A DNA stretch of 64,000 nucleotides from Oscillospiraceae bacterium (GCA_031280965.1 JAITFZ010000014.1:62001-126000), one strand, 5' to 3'. Counted from the stretch's first letter, positions 9,374 through 18,899 are shown. Translations and numbers: made by a program. The notes: generated by a model not told the origin, from the sequence alone.

Positions 9374-10597
9374 TCAGCGTATACGCACTTTTTTCCTGTT
9401 GCGCGCCAGGTAGATTATAAGGGCGGTCAGCAATATTGCTACGATTGCGATGACCCAGCCCGTGGGAACGTCCATTACATAAAGAATACGGAAAGTATAC
9501 TGCGTACTGTTTCCCGCCGTGTCAACGGCAGTAATGTGATAGCGTCCCGCTTCTATCAGCGTGTGATTATTCGGGGTGTTTATGGGAGTGCGGTTATATA
9601 AAACGCTGATAGTGTATTCATTTATTTCGTCGGAGGAAAACACAATCGGACCCTCAAAAGCATCGTTGCCTTCTTCACTCCATTCAAGCTCGACTATTTC
9701 ATTGTCTTTTGCGATTCGGGAAAATATCAGCGCGGGAGGAGTGGTTCTGAGCGTTATATTAACTGTATACACGGTTTCAAAACTGCTGTCGGTTATGGTG
9801 AACCTATAATCCCCGTCCGTATCTGTTGCGAATCTTTTTTCGTTGCTGATTTGCTGTGACTGCCCGTCAAAAAGCACTTCAACGATTGTAAAGCCTTCGG
9901 GCGCGGTGAAAGCGTTCAGAAAATTAACAGCGCCGTTGGCGATTGTGAAGTTAAAAACTTCAACTTCGGGATTTTCTACCATTACAACCCTGTATTCACC
10001 GTTTCCGGTTATGGGTTCAACGGGTGAAAAAGGCACAAATGTATCACCCCGCATAATTATCAGTAAAGGTGACGGAAAATCAAGAAATACATCGTCGTTC
10101 GTAATCATACCCTTAGGGACACTGGCGACTAAGGTTTGCCCGCCCAAAACACTATATGAGTAGAAGTTCCTTTCGGGCTCGTCAGGGATTTCCGGGTCGG
10201 GGAATTCTATATCATCGGGTTCATCTGACGGTTCTGCTTCAGGCGTTTCGTTTTCTTCCGGCGGATAGAACCAATCGGGGATTTCCGTTATGGTATAAAA
10301 CCACGCAGGTATTCTGTCGATTTGCCTGTACCAAACCGGCTCGGACGGCAGTTCATAAAACCAGTCGGGAAGTTCATCAACCCCATACAACCAGCTGGGA
10401 ACGGGATGCTCGCCGCTGAAAACCCAATCGGGAAGCGAGCGTTCCTCCGCGGCAATAACCGTAAAAACTCCCGCGATTAACGACACGGTAATTACCGCCG
10501 CCATTATGATTGCTTTTACGCCGCATGATTTAACCTTATTCTGATTCTTCCGCATGTCCGTCTTCACCATCGCTTTCGTTATTCTCGTTCGTATCAA
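9374..10597 (-). CDS. Membrane-anchored surface protein with N-terminal Trp-rich PxWFY repeats and C-terminal TM
   Basis: Signal/TM at N-term, repeats LPDWVF..VPSWLY..LPDWFY..PVWY..IPAWFY..IPDWFY, C-term TM WVIAIVAILLTALIIYLA + RNRKKVRIR; true start may be an internal Met (10570 or 10555). Confidence 0.7.
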   Translation of the reverse strand: MIRTRITKAMVKTDMRKNQNKVKSCGVKAIIMAAVITVSLIAGVFTVIAAEERSLPDWVFSGEHPVPSWLYGVDELPDWFYELPSEPVWYRQIDRIPAWFYTITEIPDWFYPPEENETPEAEPSDEPDDIEFPDPEIPDEPERNFYSYSVLGGQTLVASVPKGMITNDDVFLDFPSPLLIIMRGDTFVPFSPVEPITGNGEYRVVMVENPEVEVFNFTIANGAVNFLNAFTAPEGFTIVEVLFDGQSQQISNEKRFATDTDGDYRFTITDSSFETVYTVNITLRTTPPALIFSRIAKDNEIVELEWSEEGNDAFEGPIVFSSDEINEYTISVLYNRTPINTPNNHTLIEAGRYHITAVDTAGNSTQYTFRILYVMDVPTGWVIAIVAILLTALIIYLARNRKKVRIR

Positions 10598-12557
10598 GGA
10601 TTATACTGTTTCTGTATTCAAGGTCATAATAAACCTCATCGCTGTAAAATACGTTGCTTCTTATTTCAGATAAGTCCATTGTCCCGAACTTGTAGAGCTT
10701 GCATTTATAACTCGGCGTGTACTTGGTTTTTAAGGGATAGTTGCCGAATGTAACTATAATTGAGTTGCCTGTGTCCTTTGCGTTATTAAGCTTTTGTAAA
10801 TCAGAGGGATAAATCAGCGGACGGGTTTGCATTTGAGTTGAAACAGATATGCCGCCGCCTTCTTTCTGATTCATTGAACCGGAAACACTGCTTGTTGCAA
10901 TCGTCATGTTTCCGCAGAGTTCCGAGAATTCCTTACAGGTGTCAATGTCGTTGGAACCGATGAACATTTTAATGCCGCAGTTACTCTTTATGATGTCGGC
11001 GACCTTATCATCATAAACGTTGCTTAACTGTGCATAGGACTGCACAACCATGTTAAACCATATTTTACGGCTTCTGCCGACGGTTATCATCTTGTCGAAC
11101 TTATCAATTTTCGGCATGTTTCCGAATTCGTCAAGGATAAAGTATACGTTGCGCGGGAGCGACAAGTCTGCCCTTGCCGACGCTTTTTTAATCAGCGCCT
11201 TATATATGCAAAGCACGAAAACAGCCGCAAGCCCGTGACGGGTATCTTTCTCGTCGGGGATTTTCATAAACAGCGCAGTGGGTTGGTCGGCGAAGTCGTC
11301 GGGGTTAATGTCGGTCGCCGAGGTAAGGGCGCATATACCCTCATCGTTGAACATGCTCATCTTGTCGAAGGCGATTGACATATAACTTGATAACGTATTA
11401 TCCGCCGCCGATAAAACCTGCCTTGAAAGCGTAACGGCTTTGGAAAGCTGACTGCGTCCCTGAAAATAGCGTTTAAGCGCCTCAAATTCGTTCTCCGAAT
11501 TTGAAATCGCTTTACTTAAATTGAAGAAATTGAACTTTTCTATGGTCATTTCAAGGTCGGGGTTTTCGCTGTCCTCAAGCATGGCAAGCAATGTAGACAT
11601 AATGATTGAACGCGCACCTTTTTCCCAAACGGGGTCATCAGGGGATTCAATAGGACAAAGTACGCCGACAAGGTCGTTCATGTCCTCATAAACCTCGTCG
11701 TACAGCCGCTGACGCGCAACTTTTATAATATCCTTGAGCGCTTTGCCGTCGGCATATGCCTTCCCTTCATACTCAAACCATATTTCCCCGTATTTTTCCG
11801 CAGGGTCGTTAAGCGTCAAACCCGACGCCGAAACCGAGTCGGTACGCTTGAATATACCCTTTCCTTTTTCAAGGTATTCGGCATACATTTTAAACATATT
11901 TTCGAGCGGATTCCATCTGTATGAAGAATACGGGTCGCGCAGGTCAAGCACCATGACCTTGTAGCCTTTTTCCTTGAGTTTTTGGGAATGCATTTGGAAA
12001 AGCTCGCCTTTCGGGTCAGTCAGAATCATGGAAGAACCGGCTTTGGTTTCAGATAAAATCTGCACCATCGGATTTATAAAAGTCGTAGTTTTGCCGCTGC
12101 CCGTTGCACCGATAATAAGTCCGTGCATGGGGCTTGCAAGGTTTACTTTTAAATTTCCGCCTTTCATGAAAGCACGCACGGGGACGCCGTCCTTCTTACT
12201 TTTTCTCAAAGCAGAGTAATTATGGGGTGCGAAGAGGGAGTCCCGTTCCTTATCGGTTAAGAAGCGCGAGTTTTCAAGCGAGCTTTCAAAGCCCTGCGCT
12301 TTTGACTTCATCAACCGCCTGGCGCGTTTGGCGTCGTTATTGCTGAAAATCAGCCAAAGCACCATTATTAGCGCGGCAGAGAGTGCGCCGTATATGTACG
12401 TATTCGTATCAAGGAAAAGCCCGGGTTCCCAAAGCAAAACCCAATCCTGTGTCTCAAGCGCTTCCGAAAACTTTTGGAGCAACGCATTTACGAGATACCC
12501 CAATACCGTCACTGCCATTGCCGCTAAAAAGAGCCACAGAATAATTTTCTTCAACAT
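10536..12557 (-). CDS. VirD4/TraG-family type IV coupling ATPase
   Basis: Walker A GATGSGKTTTF, Walker B-like YFILDEFGNMPKI, TDPKGELF, VQSYAQLSNVY; N-terminal TMs. Confidence 0.92.
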   Translation of the reverse strand: MLKKIILWLFLAAMAVTVLGYLVNALLQKFSEALETQDWVLLWEPGLFLDTNTYIYGALSAALIMVLWLIFSNNDAKRARRLMKSKAQGFESSLENSRFLTDKERDSLFAPHNYSALRKSKKDGVPVRAFMKGGNLKVNLASPMHGLIIGATGSGKTTTFINPMVQILSETKAGSSMILTDPKGELFQMHSQKLKEKGYKVMVLDLRDPYSSYRWNPLENMFKMYAEYLEKGKGIFKRTDSVSASGLTLNDPAEKYGEIWFEYEGKAYADGKALKDIIKVARQRLYDEVYEDMNDLVGVLCPIESPDDPVWEKGARSIIMSTLLAMLEDSENPDLEMTIEKFNFFNLSKAISNSENEFEALKRYFQGRSQLSKAVTLSRQVLSAADNTLSSYMSIAFDKMSMFNDEGICALTSATDINPDDFADQPTALFMKIPDEKDTRHGLAAVFVLCIYKALIKKASARADLSLPRNVYFILDEFGNMPKIDKFDKMITVGRSRKIWFNMVVQSYAQLSNVYDDKVADIIKSNCGIKMFIGSNDIDTCKEFSELCGNMTIATSSVSGSMNQKEGGGISVSTQMQTRPLIYPSDLQKLNNAKDTGNSIIVTFGNYPLKTKYTPSYKCKLYKFGTMDLSEIRSNVFYSDEVYYDLEYRNSIILDTNENNESDGEDGHAEESE

Positions 12558-12580
12558 ATCTGATTAATATCCCCCGTTTT

Positions 12581-12805
12581 TTATTTTGATTTGCCGCGGT
12601 TTTCACGGACAGGCGGCGCAATGCTGTCATTCTTTTTCACCGCCGCTGTTTTGGGTTTGCGCGAGTCCTCCAAACTGTCGAACGAGATTTCCTCGCGGGC
12701 AGTCTTTTGTTTGGTGACAACCCGGGACATTTTTTCCCAGAGCCGTGCCTTTAAATCCGTTTCCTTGGAAAAATCGTAACCGGCAACGTCAAGCATCATT
12801 ACCAC
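12581..12805 (-). CDS. Small hypothetical protein (74 aa) next to the sigma factor
   Basis: ORF between sigma factor and VirD4 genes, same strand, tight spacing. Confidence 0.5.
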   Translation of the reverse strand: MVMMLDVAGYDFSKETDLKARLWEKMSRVVTKQKTAREEISFDSLEDSRKPKTAAVKKNDSIAPPVRENRGKSK

Positions 12806-12808
12806 CTC

Positions 12809-13297
12809 CTATACCGTCATTAATTTACGCAACTTTTGCAAACCGCGGTTGTGCATTGTAGATACTGTGCTTTCGTTCATGTTTTTTTCCTTGGCTATTT
12901 GCCGTATGCTCTTCTGCTGAAAATACCTTTGCGAAATTATATCACGTGTAGTATCTCCAAGCCCCGAAAGCGCCGCATAAAGCTCCCGCAGGTTTTCGTC
13001 TTTGACAAGCGAGGATTGTTCCTCAAAATCCACGCTCAGCGCCGTTGTATCGGTAAGGTCGTCAAAACTGATTTGAATACGGTGGGTGCGAAAGTGGTCG
13101 ATGACTGTATTTTCGGCGATAGCGAATAACCATGTCGAAATAGCGCCCTTATCGGGATTGTAACGGGCAAAGCTCTCCGCAGCCTTCAGAAAAACCGTAC
13201 TCGTCAAGTCCTCAGCGATTTGCCTGTGCATAACTTTATAAAATATGTAGTTGTAGATTTTCGAGAAAAAGTTTTCATACACTTGCGCGAGGTCCAT
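12809..13297 (-). CDS. RNA polymerase sigma factor, sigma-70 family (ECF type)
   Basis: Region 2 (DLTSTVFLKAAESFARYNPDKGAISTWLFAIAENTVIDHFR) and region 4 (IISQRYFQQKSIRQIAKEKNMNESTVSTMHNRGLQKLRK). Confidence 0.9.
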   Translation of the reverse strand: MDLAQVYENFFSKIYNYIFYKVMHRQIAEDLTSTVFLKAAESFARYNPDKGAISTWLFAIAENTVIDHFRTHRIQISFDDLTDTTALSVDFEEQSSLVKDENLRELYAALSGLGDTTRDIISQRYFQQKSIRQIAKEKNMNESTVSTMHNRGLQKLRKLMTV

Positions 13298-13322
13298 AAC
13301 GAGCCTCCTTGGGAATTATTAA

Positions 13323-15542
13323 TTAATTCTTACCACCCATATCCCTGCCGTTGGATTTCTTTTCGGCTGAGGTATTTTGGTTTTGAAGTTCATCTTTCTT
13401 TTGGGACGAAATTAACTGGGATTTTCTGTCACCCATAGTGAATCTTGGCTTCGTTTGTGTTAATTGGTCTGCTGAAATCATTTCCGAGGGTTTATTGACT
13501 GCTGAGTTTTGCTGGTCGGGCGGAGCCAACAGCTGCGGTCTTTGAACTTTAGGAGCAGATTGTTTCGTTTCTGTAAATTTGTCTAATTCTTCCGCAGAAA
13601 TCTGTTCTTTCTTGGGTTCATCTTTGAGCGAAAAAGCTCCTTTATGGTTTGCCCGAGGGTGAGATTGTTTTTCTGCCGTTTTTGCCTTATTCTGATTGCT
13701 TAGTTTGCTTAGTTTTTCATGTGCTAAATCTCCCGTTTGCGATAAATAATTCATAGTTTTTTCAAAATTTTGCTCCGCAAAGTCCACTACTCTCGCATAC
13801 GGTGAATAAGAAGTAGGAGTAAGTAGTCCATTAACATAGGTTTTTTCCTTGCCTGCCTCATGCAGTTTTTTTGCGGTTTTGTTATCATACCCGTCAACAA
13901 GGAAGCCTTCTTTATCTTGATTTTCCGTTACATAATCTTTTATTTCCTGTATGCGATTTTTAACGGCGTCAATCCTTTCAGCCCCCCCGTCACCCATGCC
14001 TACGGAACCGGCTAATGCGTTGGCAAAAGCATCCTTGTCTATTCTTCTGATATTTTCAGCCATATCCTTAGTCATGAGCGGGAAAGAACGTTCTAATTTT
14101 GTAACATTAATAGCGTTGCCTCCAAATGACATATGTCCGGCTTCGCCTTCAATACCACCGCTTATACCCTTTAATGACTGCATACCAAAGCTGTAATCGT
14201 TGTCTATACCCGTAACTTTCATGTTTCCGGGTTCGCCGCTGATAAAGAAATTACCGGCATGCCGGTCAAGCTGACCGCATATTAAGTCGTTAAGAGCAAG
14301 TTCCTGGCATGCTCTTTGAAGGCTCGGGTCTTTCAGGTCAATCGGATGATTCTTCGTTTCAGCGATGCCTTTATATCCTTTTATTTCCTTCTGTTTTTGC
14401 GTTTTTATCGGATTATTGTCTGCTCCCATTATCACTTTTCCGTTTTCATCCAACTTATCTATCATTATAGGTTTTCCGTATCTGTCTTTTTCACCTACGC
14501 GGCTTGTAATTTTATTTTCAACTTCATTCTTAAAGTCGGGGTCTGTTTCCATTTGTTTCAATCGAATATCAAACGCACCTTTGTCGGAATTATTCATAAA
14601 CCCTTTAATGTCTGCGGCTTTAGTACCTTCTGCCATATCCATGACGCTTGTAAGCCCCGTCTGCGAATTCACGCCTACTCTTGTATCCGCAATTGCGCTG
14701 TACCCGAGGAGTTTATTCACTGTGCTTTGCCCCTGGTCGCGCAATGCATTATCCACGTTCATGGTTTTATATTCACCGCTATCCGCATCTTTTATTTTGC
14801 TATGTTCGTCTTTAGATATATAACCTAATTTTTCATACATTTGGTACTCAATGAATGTTTTATCTGCCGTTGACGTTGCATACGTTGACGTTGCATTCAA
14901 GGCGCCTTTTTTTGAGGCATAATCTTTCTCGTCATCTTTTAGTTTCAAAACTTCATTTATTGCTCCCGAGCCGAGCACGCTTGTGCTTTCCCTCTCCATA
15001 TTGACTTCAATCATGCTTGCTTTCAGCATCATCTGGTCGAAAGACAAACCGTTGGCGCTTTGGGGGTTATTAAGAAAGTTGTTGGTGGCGTTGCTTATAA
15101 ATCCGCGGTTAACAACGAAATTCTGCATATCGCGACCCGCAAGACTGCGTACTTCGTTGGTTTCGCGACCTTTTCCCGGAAGCTCTGCGGCTACTTTGTT
15201 TGAAGCTTCGTAGAAACTCTGATACGCCGCCGACACTGCCGCGCTTCTCCCCAAAAACGACTCTTTTGACGGATTGCGCATATTTTCAAAAAGGGCTTCA
15301 TCTAACTTAGTCAATGACGCTTTATAGTTATTTCTGATGTTCGAGAGATTTTGAAAATTTGTCTCATTTACAACTCTTTTTTTCTTGTTTTTTTCTTTCG
15401 CGTTAAGATTTTGGCTGTCGAGTAACAGCTTATCAAGTTTATCGGATATTTCATCAGCAACCCTTATATTAACTCCGTTTTTGTTGGTCACAGCATATAA
15501 ACCTTCGTATTTAGTTCCTATTTGTTGTTGTTGTTCCGGCAT
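13323..15542 (-). CDS. 739-aa protein with kinase-like (PI3/4-kinase or HipA-like) motifs; candidate T4SS-associated protein
   Basis: Gly-rich loop VLGSGAINEVLKLK, hinge-like SVMDMAEGTKA, catalytic-loop-like ICGQLDRHAGNFFI, metal-binding-like VTGIDNDYSFG; C-term low-complexity Lys/Gln-rich tail. Confidence 0.5.
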   Translation of the reverse strand: MPEQQQQIGTKYEGLYAVTNKNGVNIRVADEISDKLDKLLLDSQNLNAKEKNKKKRVVNETNFQNLSNIRNNYKASLTKLDEALFENMRNPSKESFLGRSAAVSAAYQSFYEASNKVAAELPGKGRETNEVRSLAGRDMQNFVVNRGFISNATNNFLNNPQSANGLSFDQMMLKASMIEVNMERESTSVLGSGAINEVLKLKDDEKDYASKKGALNATSTYATSTADKTFIEYQMYEKLGYISKDEHSKIKDADSGEYKTMNVDNALRDQGQSTVNKLLGYSAIADTRVGVNSQTGLTSVMDMAEGTKAADIKGFMNNSDKGAFDIRLKQMETDPDFKNEVENKITSRVGEKDRYGKPIMIDKLDENGKVIMGADNNPIKTQKQKEIKGYKGIAETKNHPIDLKDPSLQRACQELALNDLICGQLDRHAGNFFISGEPGNMKVTGIDNDYSFGMQSLKGISGGIEGEAGHMSFGGNAINVTKLERSFPLMTKDMAENIRRIDKDAFANALAGSVGMGDGGAERIDAVKNRIQEIKDYVTENQDKEGFLVDGYDNKTAKKLHEAGKEKTYVNGLLTPTSYSPYARVVDFAEQNFEKTMNYLSQTGDLAHEKLSKLSNQNKAKTAEKQSHPRANHKGAFSLKDEPKKEQISAEELDKFTETKQSAPKVQRPQLLAPPDQQNSAVNKPSEMISADQLTQTKPRFTMGDRKSQLISSQKKDELQNQNTSAEKKSNGRDMGGKN

Positions 15543-15711
15543 GGTGTGTATCCTCCATTTTGTTTAGCGATTTTGGGGTTCCGATATATTATACGGAAGA
15601 AAATGTAAAGTAGCTCAAATTTTTGTCATTATGCATAAATAATGTGAAAAACCTTTGATATGCCACAAAAAGGCGCTTCTTGTTAAATTATAGCACAAAA
15701 CAACTAATTTG

Positions 15712-15915
15712 TCAATAGTTACTTAAATTTTCATTTTCCAACCAAATTCTACCATGTAAATTTGTTACATCATTATGTACCGTACTTTTACTTATTCCGA
15801 AAACCTTTGCAGCCTCTCTTACAGTCGCATTGTTACCGATGATGTACTTTCCCAGGCTTACACATCTTTCCTGCTTCGTCCCTAAGTCGGGAGCCTTTCT
15901 AATATTACGTGTCAC
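15712..15915 (-). CDS. SpoIIID-like HTH regulator
   Basis: KYIIGNNATVREAAKVFGISKSTVHNDVTNLH matches the SpoIIID core (KYIVETKKTVRTIAKEFGVSKSTVHKDLTE). Confidence 0.8.
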   Translation of the reverse strand: MTRNIRKAPDLGTKQERCVSLGKYIIGNNATVREAAKVFGISKSTVHNDVTNLHGRIWLENENLSNY

Positions 15916-16102
15916 GTTATCGCCCCTCCGCTGTAAATCGGTTTACTGATTTATATGCGGGAAATGGGGAAATAATTACATTATTGTAGTAAGGAGGCTT
16001 GTTCTCACCGGGAGACACATAAGCCTGTTGCAATAAACGCCCGCATAATAGCTTCATTATTGTATATTTTCTTGGGAAAATGAGTGCAATAAAAAAAGAC
16101 AA

Positions 16103-16390
16103 GTGCCGGTGCTCGTGTGGAAGTTGCAACCGAAAGACGAGAACGCACTTGATGTTTACGAGGGTTATCCCCGGCTTTACCGTAAAGAGTTGGTGCGGGT
16201 GCGGGTGCGGGTAAACGGCAAGCAAGTCAGGGTGATGGTTTACATCATGAATGACGGACATCTCATCTCGCCGCCGCGCATGAGCTATTACAACACAATC
16301 CGAGAGGGTTACATGAGTGCCAGCTTTGATTTGGAAATTCTGCGTGATGCGGCGAAAAAATCTCAGACAGGAAGGAGGAAAGCGCAATGA
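16103..16390 (+). pseudogene. N-terminally truncated gamma-glutamylcyclotransferase (AIG2)-like gene
   Basis: VWKLQPKDENALDVYEGYPRLYRKELVRVRV..VMVYIMNDG..PPRMSYYNTIREGY resembles the C-terminal half of AIG2-like proteins; N-terminal YGSN region absent upstream. Confidence 0.5.
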
Positions 16391-16569
16391 CTGACACAAT
16401 CCGAGAACAAATACTGGCGGTTCGGGACACCGGCGAAACCAATATGTTTGACGCAAACGCGGTTCAGGTAATCGCGAACCGCGAGGGGTTTTATGAGCTT
16501 GTTTGTTACATACAAGAGCATAAAAAGGAATATTCCCGTTTCATTTTAACGGGCAGAACGGAGGAATAA
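16387..16569 (+). CDS. Small hypothetical protein (60 aa)
   Basis: ORF overlapping the end of 16103-16390, followed at 2 bp by the next ORF. Confidence 0.45.
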   Translation: MTDTIREQILAVRDTGETNMFDANAVQVIANREGFYELVCYIQEHKKEYSRFILTGRTEE

Positions 16570-16571
16570 CG

Positions 16572-16988
16572 ATGGTTATTGAAAAACACGACAATATTTT
16601 ATGGGCTGATATTTTCTGGGATGATTTATCACCCATAACAAAATCGGAATTACTGGAACTCATGGGTGACAACGGCAACTATGATGTAACTCCGCTTGTT
16701 TCAATCAATGTCAGTTCGGAGGAAGGTGCTGAAGCACCGCACATTACCGTAAAACGTAAGGTTTCAGAATGGCTTGAAGGCAGAATTGACGGGCTCAAGT
16801 TTTATGCAAAGGTTTACGACTTCGGCTCACAATTCGGCATAAACAAAGGTCGCGTCAGTAAGCTGACGGTAGTGGGTTTGAACGGTGATATTATCAGTTT
16901 TGACAGAGGTTGGGATAAAAAACCGCATACACAGCAGACCGAGAAGTCGGCAGTCACGGAAAATCCCACACTTCCGTTGGCAAGTTGA
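16572..16988 (+). CDS. Hypothetical mobile-element accessory protein (138 aa)
   Basis: ORF with upstream purine-rich RBS (gaggaataacg); downstream terminator. Confidence 0.55.
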   Translation: MVIEKHDNILWADIFWDDLSPITKSELLELMGDNGNYDVTPLVSINVSSEEGAEAPHITVKRKVSEWLEGRIDGLKFYAKVYDFGSQFGINKGRVSKLTVVGLNGDIISFDRGWDKKPHTQQTEKSAVTENPTLPLAS

Positions 16989-16996
16989 CACGATGA

Positions 16997-17020
16997 GGGC
17001 GAGAGTAATCTCGTCCTTTT
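16997..17020 (+). terminator. Intrinsic terminator
   Basis: GGGCGAGA-gtaa-TCTCGTCC followed by TTTTT. Confidence 0.7.
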
Positions 17021-17139
17021 TCGTTTTTTATTTTCCGCTGAGAAGAATAAAAATAAAATCGCCCTAATAAAAAAGTGTGCGGGACGGCAAGACTGAAGAA
17101 GAAAAAAAATGAAGTGGGAGGTTTCGGCGTTCACACAAT

Positions 17140-17155
17140 GTTCACAAGAGTGAAC
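17140..17155. repeat. Inverted repeat GTTCAC-AAGA-GTGAAC plus adjacent direct GTTCAC copy at 17129-17134
   Basis: Direct reading. Confidence 0.6.
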
Positions 17156-17290
17156 GCACGAAAATGCCGCTTCACGACTGAACCGGTACTTAGACCCAGT
17201 ATAAGTTTAGCTTTTCTCTCATTCCGTGTGGTTATATAAAGCCCTGTTTAATGCTTTTTATCCGCTTTGTTCATTCTCTCTCGTATCGTG

Positions 17291-17338
17291 TTTGTAGGTA
17301 AGATAGCATATCTTTTCACCTACAATCTTACCTACAAA
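17291..17338. repeat. 14-bp perfect inverted repeat TTTGTAGGTAAGAT / ATCTTACCTACAAA with 20-nt spacer
   Basis: Arms 17291-17304 and 17325-17338; spacer carries a further CACCTACA partial copy. Confidence 0.75.
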
Positions 17339-17555
17339 ATAAGCCTTAACGATGAACTAAAGTCTAAACTATTTATAAACCAAAATCAAACCGCCCTTTG
17401 AAGTCAGCCGGTTTTTTCTTTTATATATAAATCAAGCATTTTGTAAGTCATAAAAAATATTTTACCGAAAAATATAAATTTATCTTGACAACAGTAAAAA
17501 AATATGATATAATTTCAATGCACAATTTATAATTGATGTAATTGTGCATTATTTT

Positions 17556-17629
17556 GCGCCAATAGCTCAGTTGGATAGAGCAACCGCCTTCTAAGCGGTA
17601 GGTCAGGGGTTCAAATCCCTTTTGGCGTG
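17556..17629 (+). tRNA. tRNA-Arg (anticodon TCT)
   Basis: GCGCCAA.TA.GCTC..GAGC..ACCGC-CTTCTAA-GCGGT..AGGGG-TTCAAAT-CCCTT-TTGGCGT-G; all stems pair. Confidence 0.9.
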
Positions 17630-17712
17630 GCAAAAGGGTCTCATACGAACCGCATATATTTCAACGGCGGTTTCGCCGTGACGGTGAATTTGTAGAGTTT
17701 ATAATAACAGAT

Positions 17713-17748
17713 AAGAACGCTAAAGCTTAACTTTAGCGTTCTTTTTGT
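17713..17748. terminator. Bidirectional intrinsic terminator
   Basis: AAGAACGCTAAAG-cttaa-CTTTAGCGTTCTT then TTT. Confidence 0.8.
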
Positions 17749-17792
17749 GTTAAAGTAAAAAATATGCTGTTAAGAATTTTATACTTTTTATG

Positions 17793-18740
17793 TCATGAAA
17801 CTACCCAATTCCCGTCAGAATCTTTTTGTATAATAAAATAAGTTCCCTGTGTTCTATATTCATGCCTCTCTTGTTTATTAAATTCATTGAAACCCATATC
17901 CACAGGTATTACTGTTACTTCTTTTGGAGCTATGTCCGAAGAATTTCGATTATTATCGAATAATTCACTTCTTTTATCGGAATCAAAAACGATGTCCCAT
18001 CCCTCTCCACTTCTAATTGAATCAGCTATACCTCTTGCAATTTCACTTTCACTGGGATATACAATCTTTAATTCAAATCCTGAAAATAATATTTCTCCAC
18101 TGTTAGTTTCTGCCGCTAAGCAGAGAGCATCTATGATAAGTTGACTTCGTTTAGTGTTTCCGTCTGCTGGGTCTTGTATTTCGTTTGTTAAAGTTTGAAC
18201 AAAAAATCTTATGGATTTTACATCTGTCCATCTGTTTACATTGTCTAATCCGCATTGAATTCTATTGCTTGTTCCATTTAAATCGATTGTACCATCAGTT
18301 TTCAACATGGCAATAATATACTCTGTTCGCTGTATTCCTCTGTCTATACCAATGTCAAAGTCGAGAATATTTTCATATGTAGTTAAAACCTTGTTAGATT
18401 GATTATAGCAAAAAAGTATACCGTCTTTGTTTAATGCGGTTATATATCTACTATTAACCCTAATTTTTATTATATTTTCCCATTCAGTAACGATTTCAGT
18501 GCCTCCATTTGTGCCGACCGTCCCATCCATGTTAATCCAATATAATTTATCGGAACCTATTGCAGATTCTATTGCAATTTGAACGGGTTTTATTTCTTCA
18601 AGCATTTGCACAATTGATTCTTTTTCCCTTTCTCTTTGTTTTTCAAATTCCTTGTCTGGGTTAGCTCCACCGCAACCTGTCAGTAATGTTAAAATCATTG
18701 CTAACATCAGTATAATTGCCGTGATTTTCTTGATTTTCAT
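17793..18740 (-). CDS. Lipoprotein with possible RCC1-like/beta-propeller segments
   Basis: Lipobox MILTLLTGCGG; repeated W..I..IRV...YITALNKDGI / DGTIDLNG pattern. Confidence 0.6.
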   Translation of the reverse strand: MKIKKITAIILMLAMILTLLTGCGGANPDKEFEKQREREKESIVQMLEEIKPVQIAIESAIGSDKLYWINMDGTVGTNGGTEIVTEWENIIKIRVNSRYITALNKDGILFCYNQSNKVLTTYENILDFDIGIDRGIQRTEYIIAMLKTDGTIDLNGTSNRIQCGLDNVNRWTDVKSIRFFVQTLTNEIQDPADGNTKRSQLIIDALCLAAETNSGEILFSGFELKIVYPSESEIARGIADSIRSGEGWDIVFDSDKRSELFDNNRNSSDIAPKEVTVIPVDMGFNEFNKQERHEYRTQGTYFIIQKDSDGNWVVS

Positions 18741-18899
18741 AGAATAGTCGCTCCTTGTTTGTTTTTGTTTATTTGCGGGGAGAGCCCCCGCCTTTCAACA
18801 GTATAGCATAAAAAATACCATGTGTCAACATATCGTATGTTTATGTAGACCGATTGATTATTTAATTCCCCTACAATATAATTGATATGGGGTGCTGAA

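Noticed and set aside
15917-16456. 179-aa minus-strand ORF
   Set aside because: Antisense to the recognisable AIG2-like remnant; low-complexity His/Pro/Arg composition, no domain
17556-17640. tRNA-Arg as integration site of the left-hand element
   Set aside because: The T4SS genes lie on the 5' side of the tRNA, opposite to the usual 3'-end integration geometry; no duplicate tRNA 3' fragment or tyrosine recombinase seen in the window
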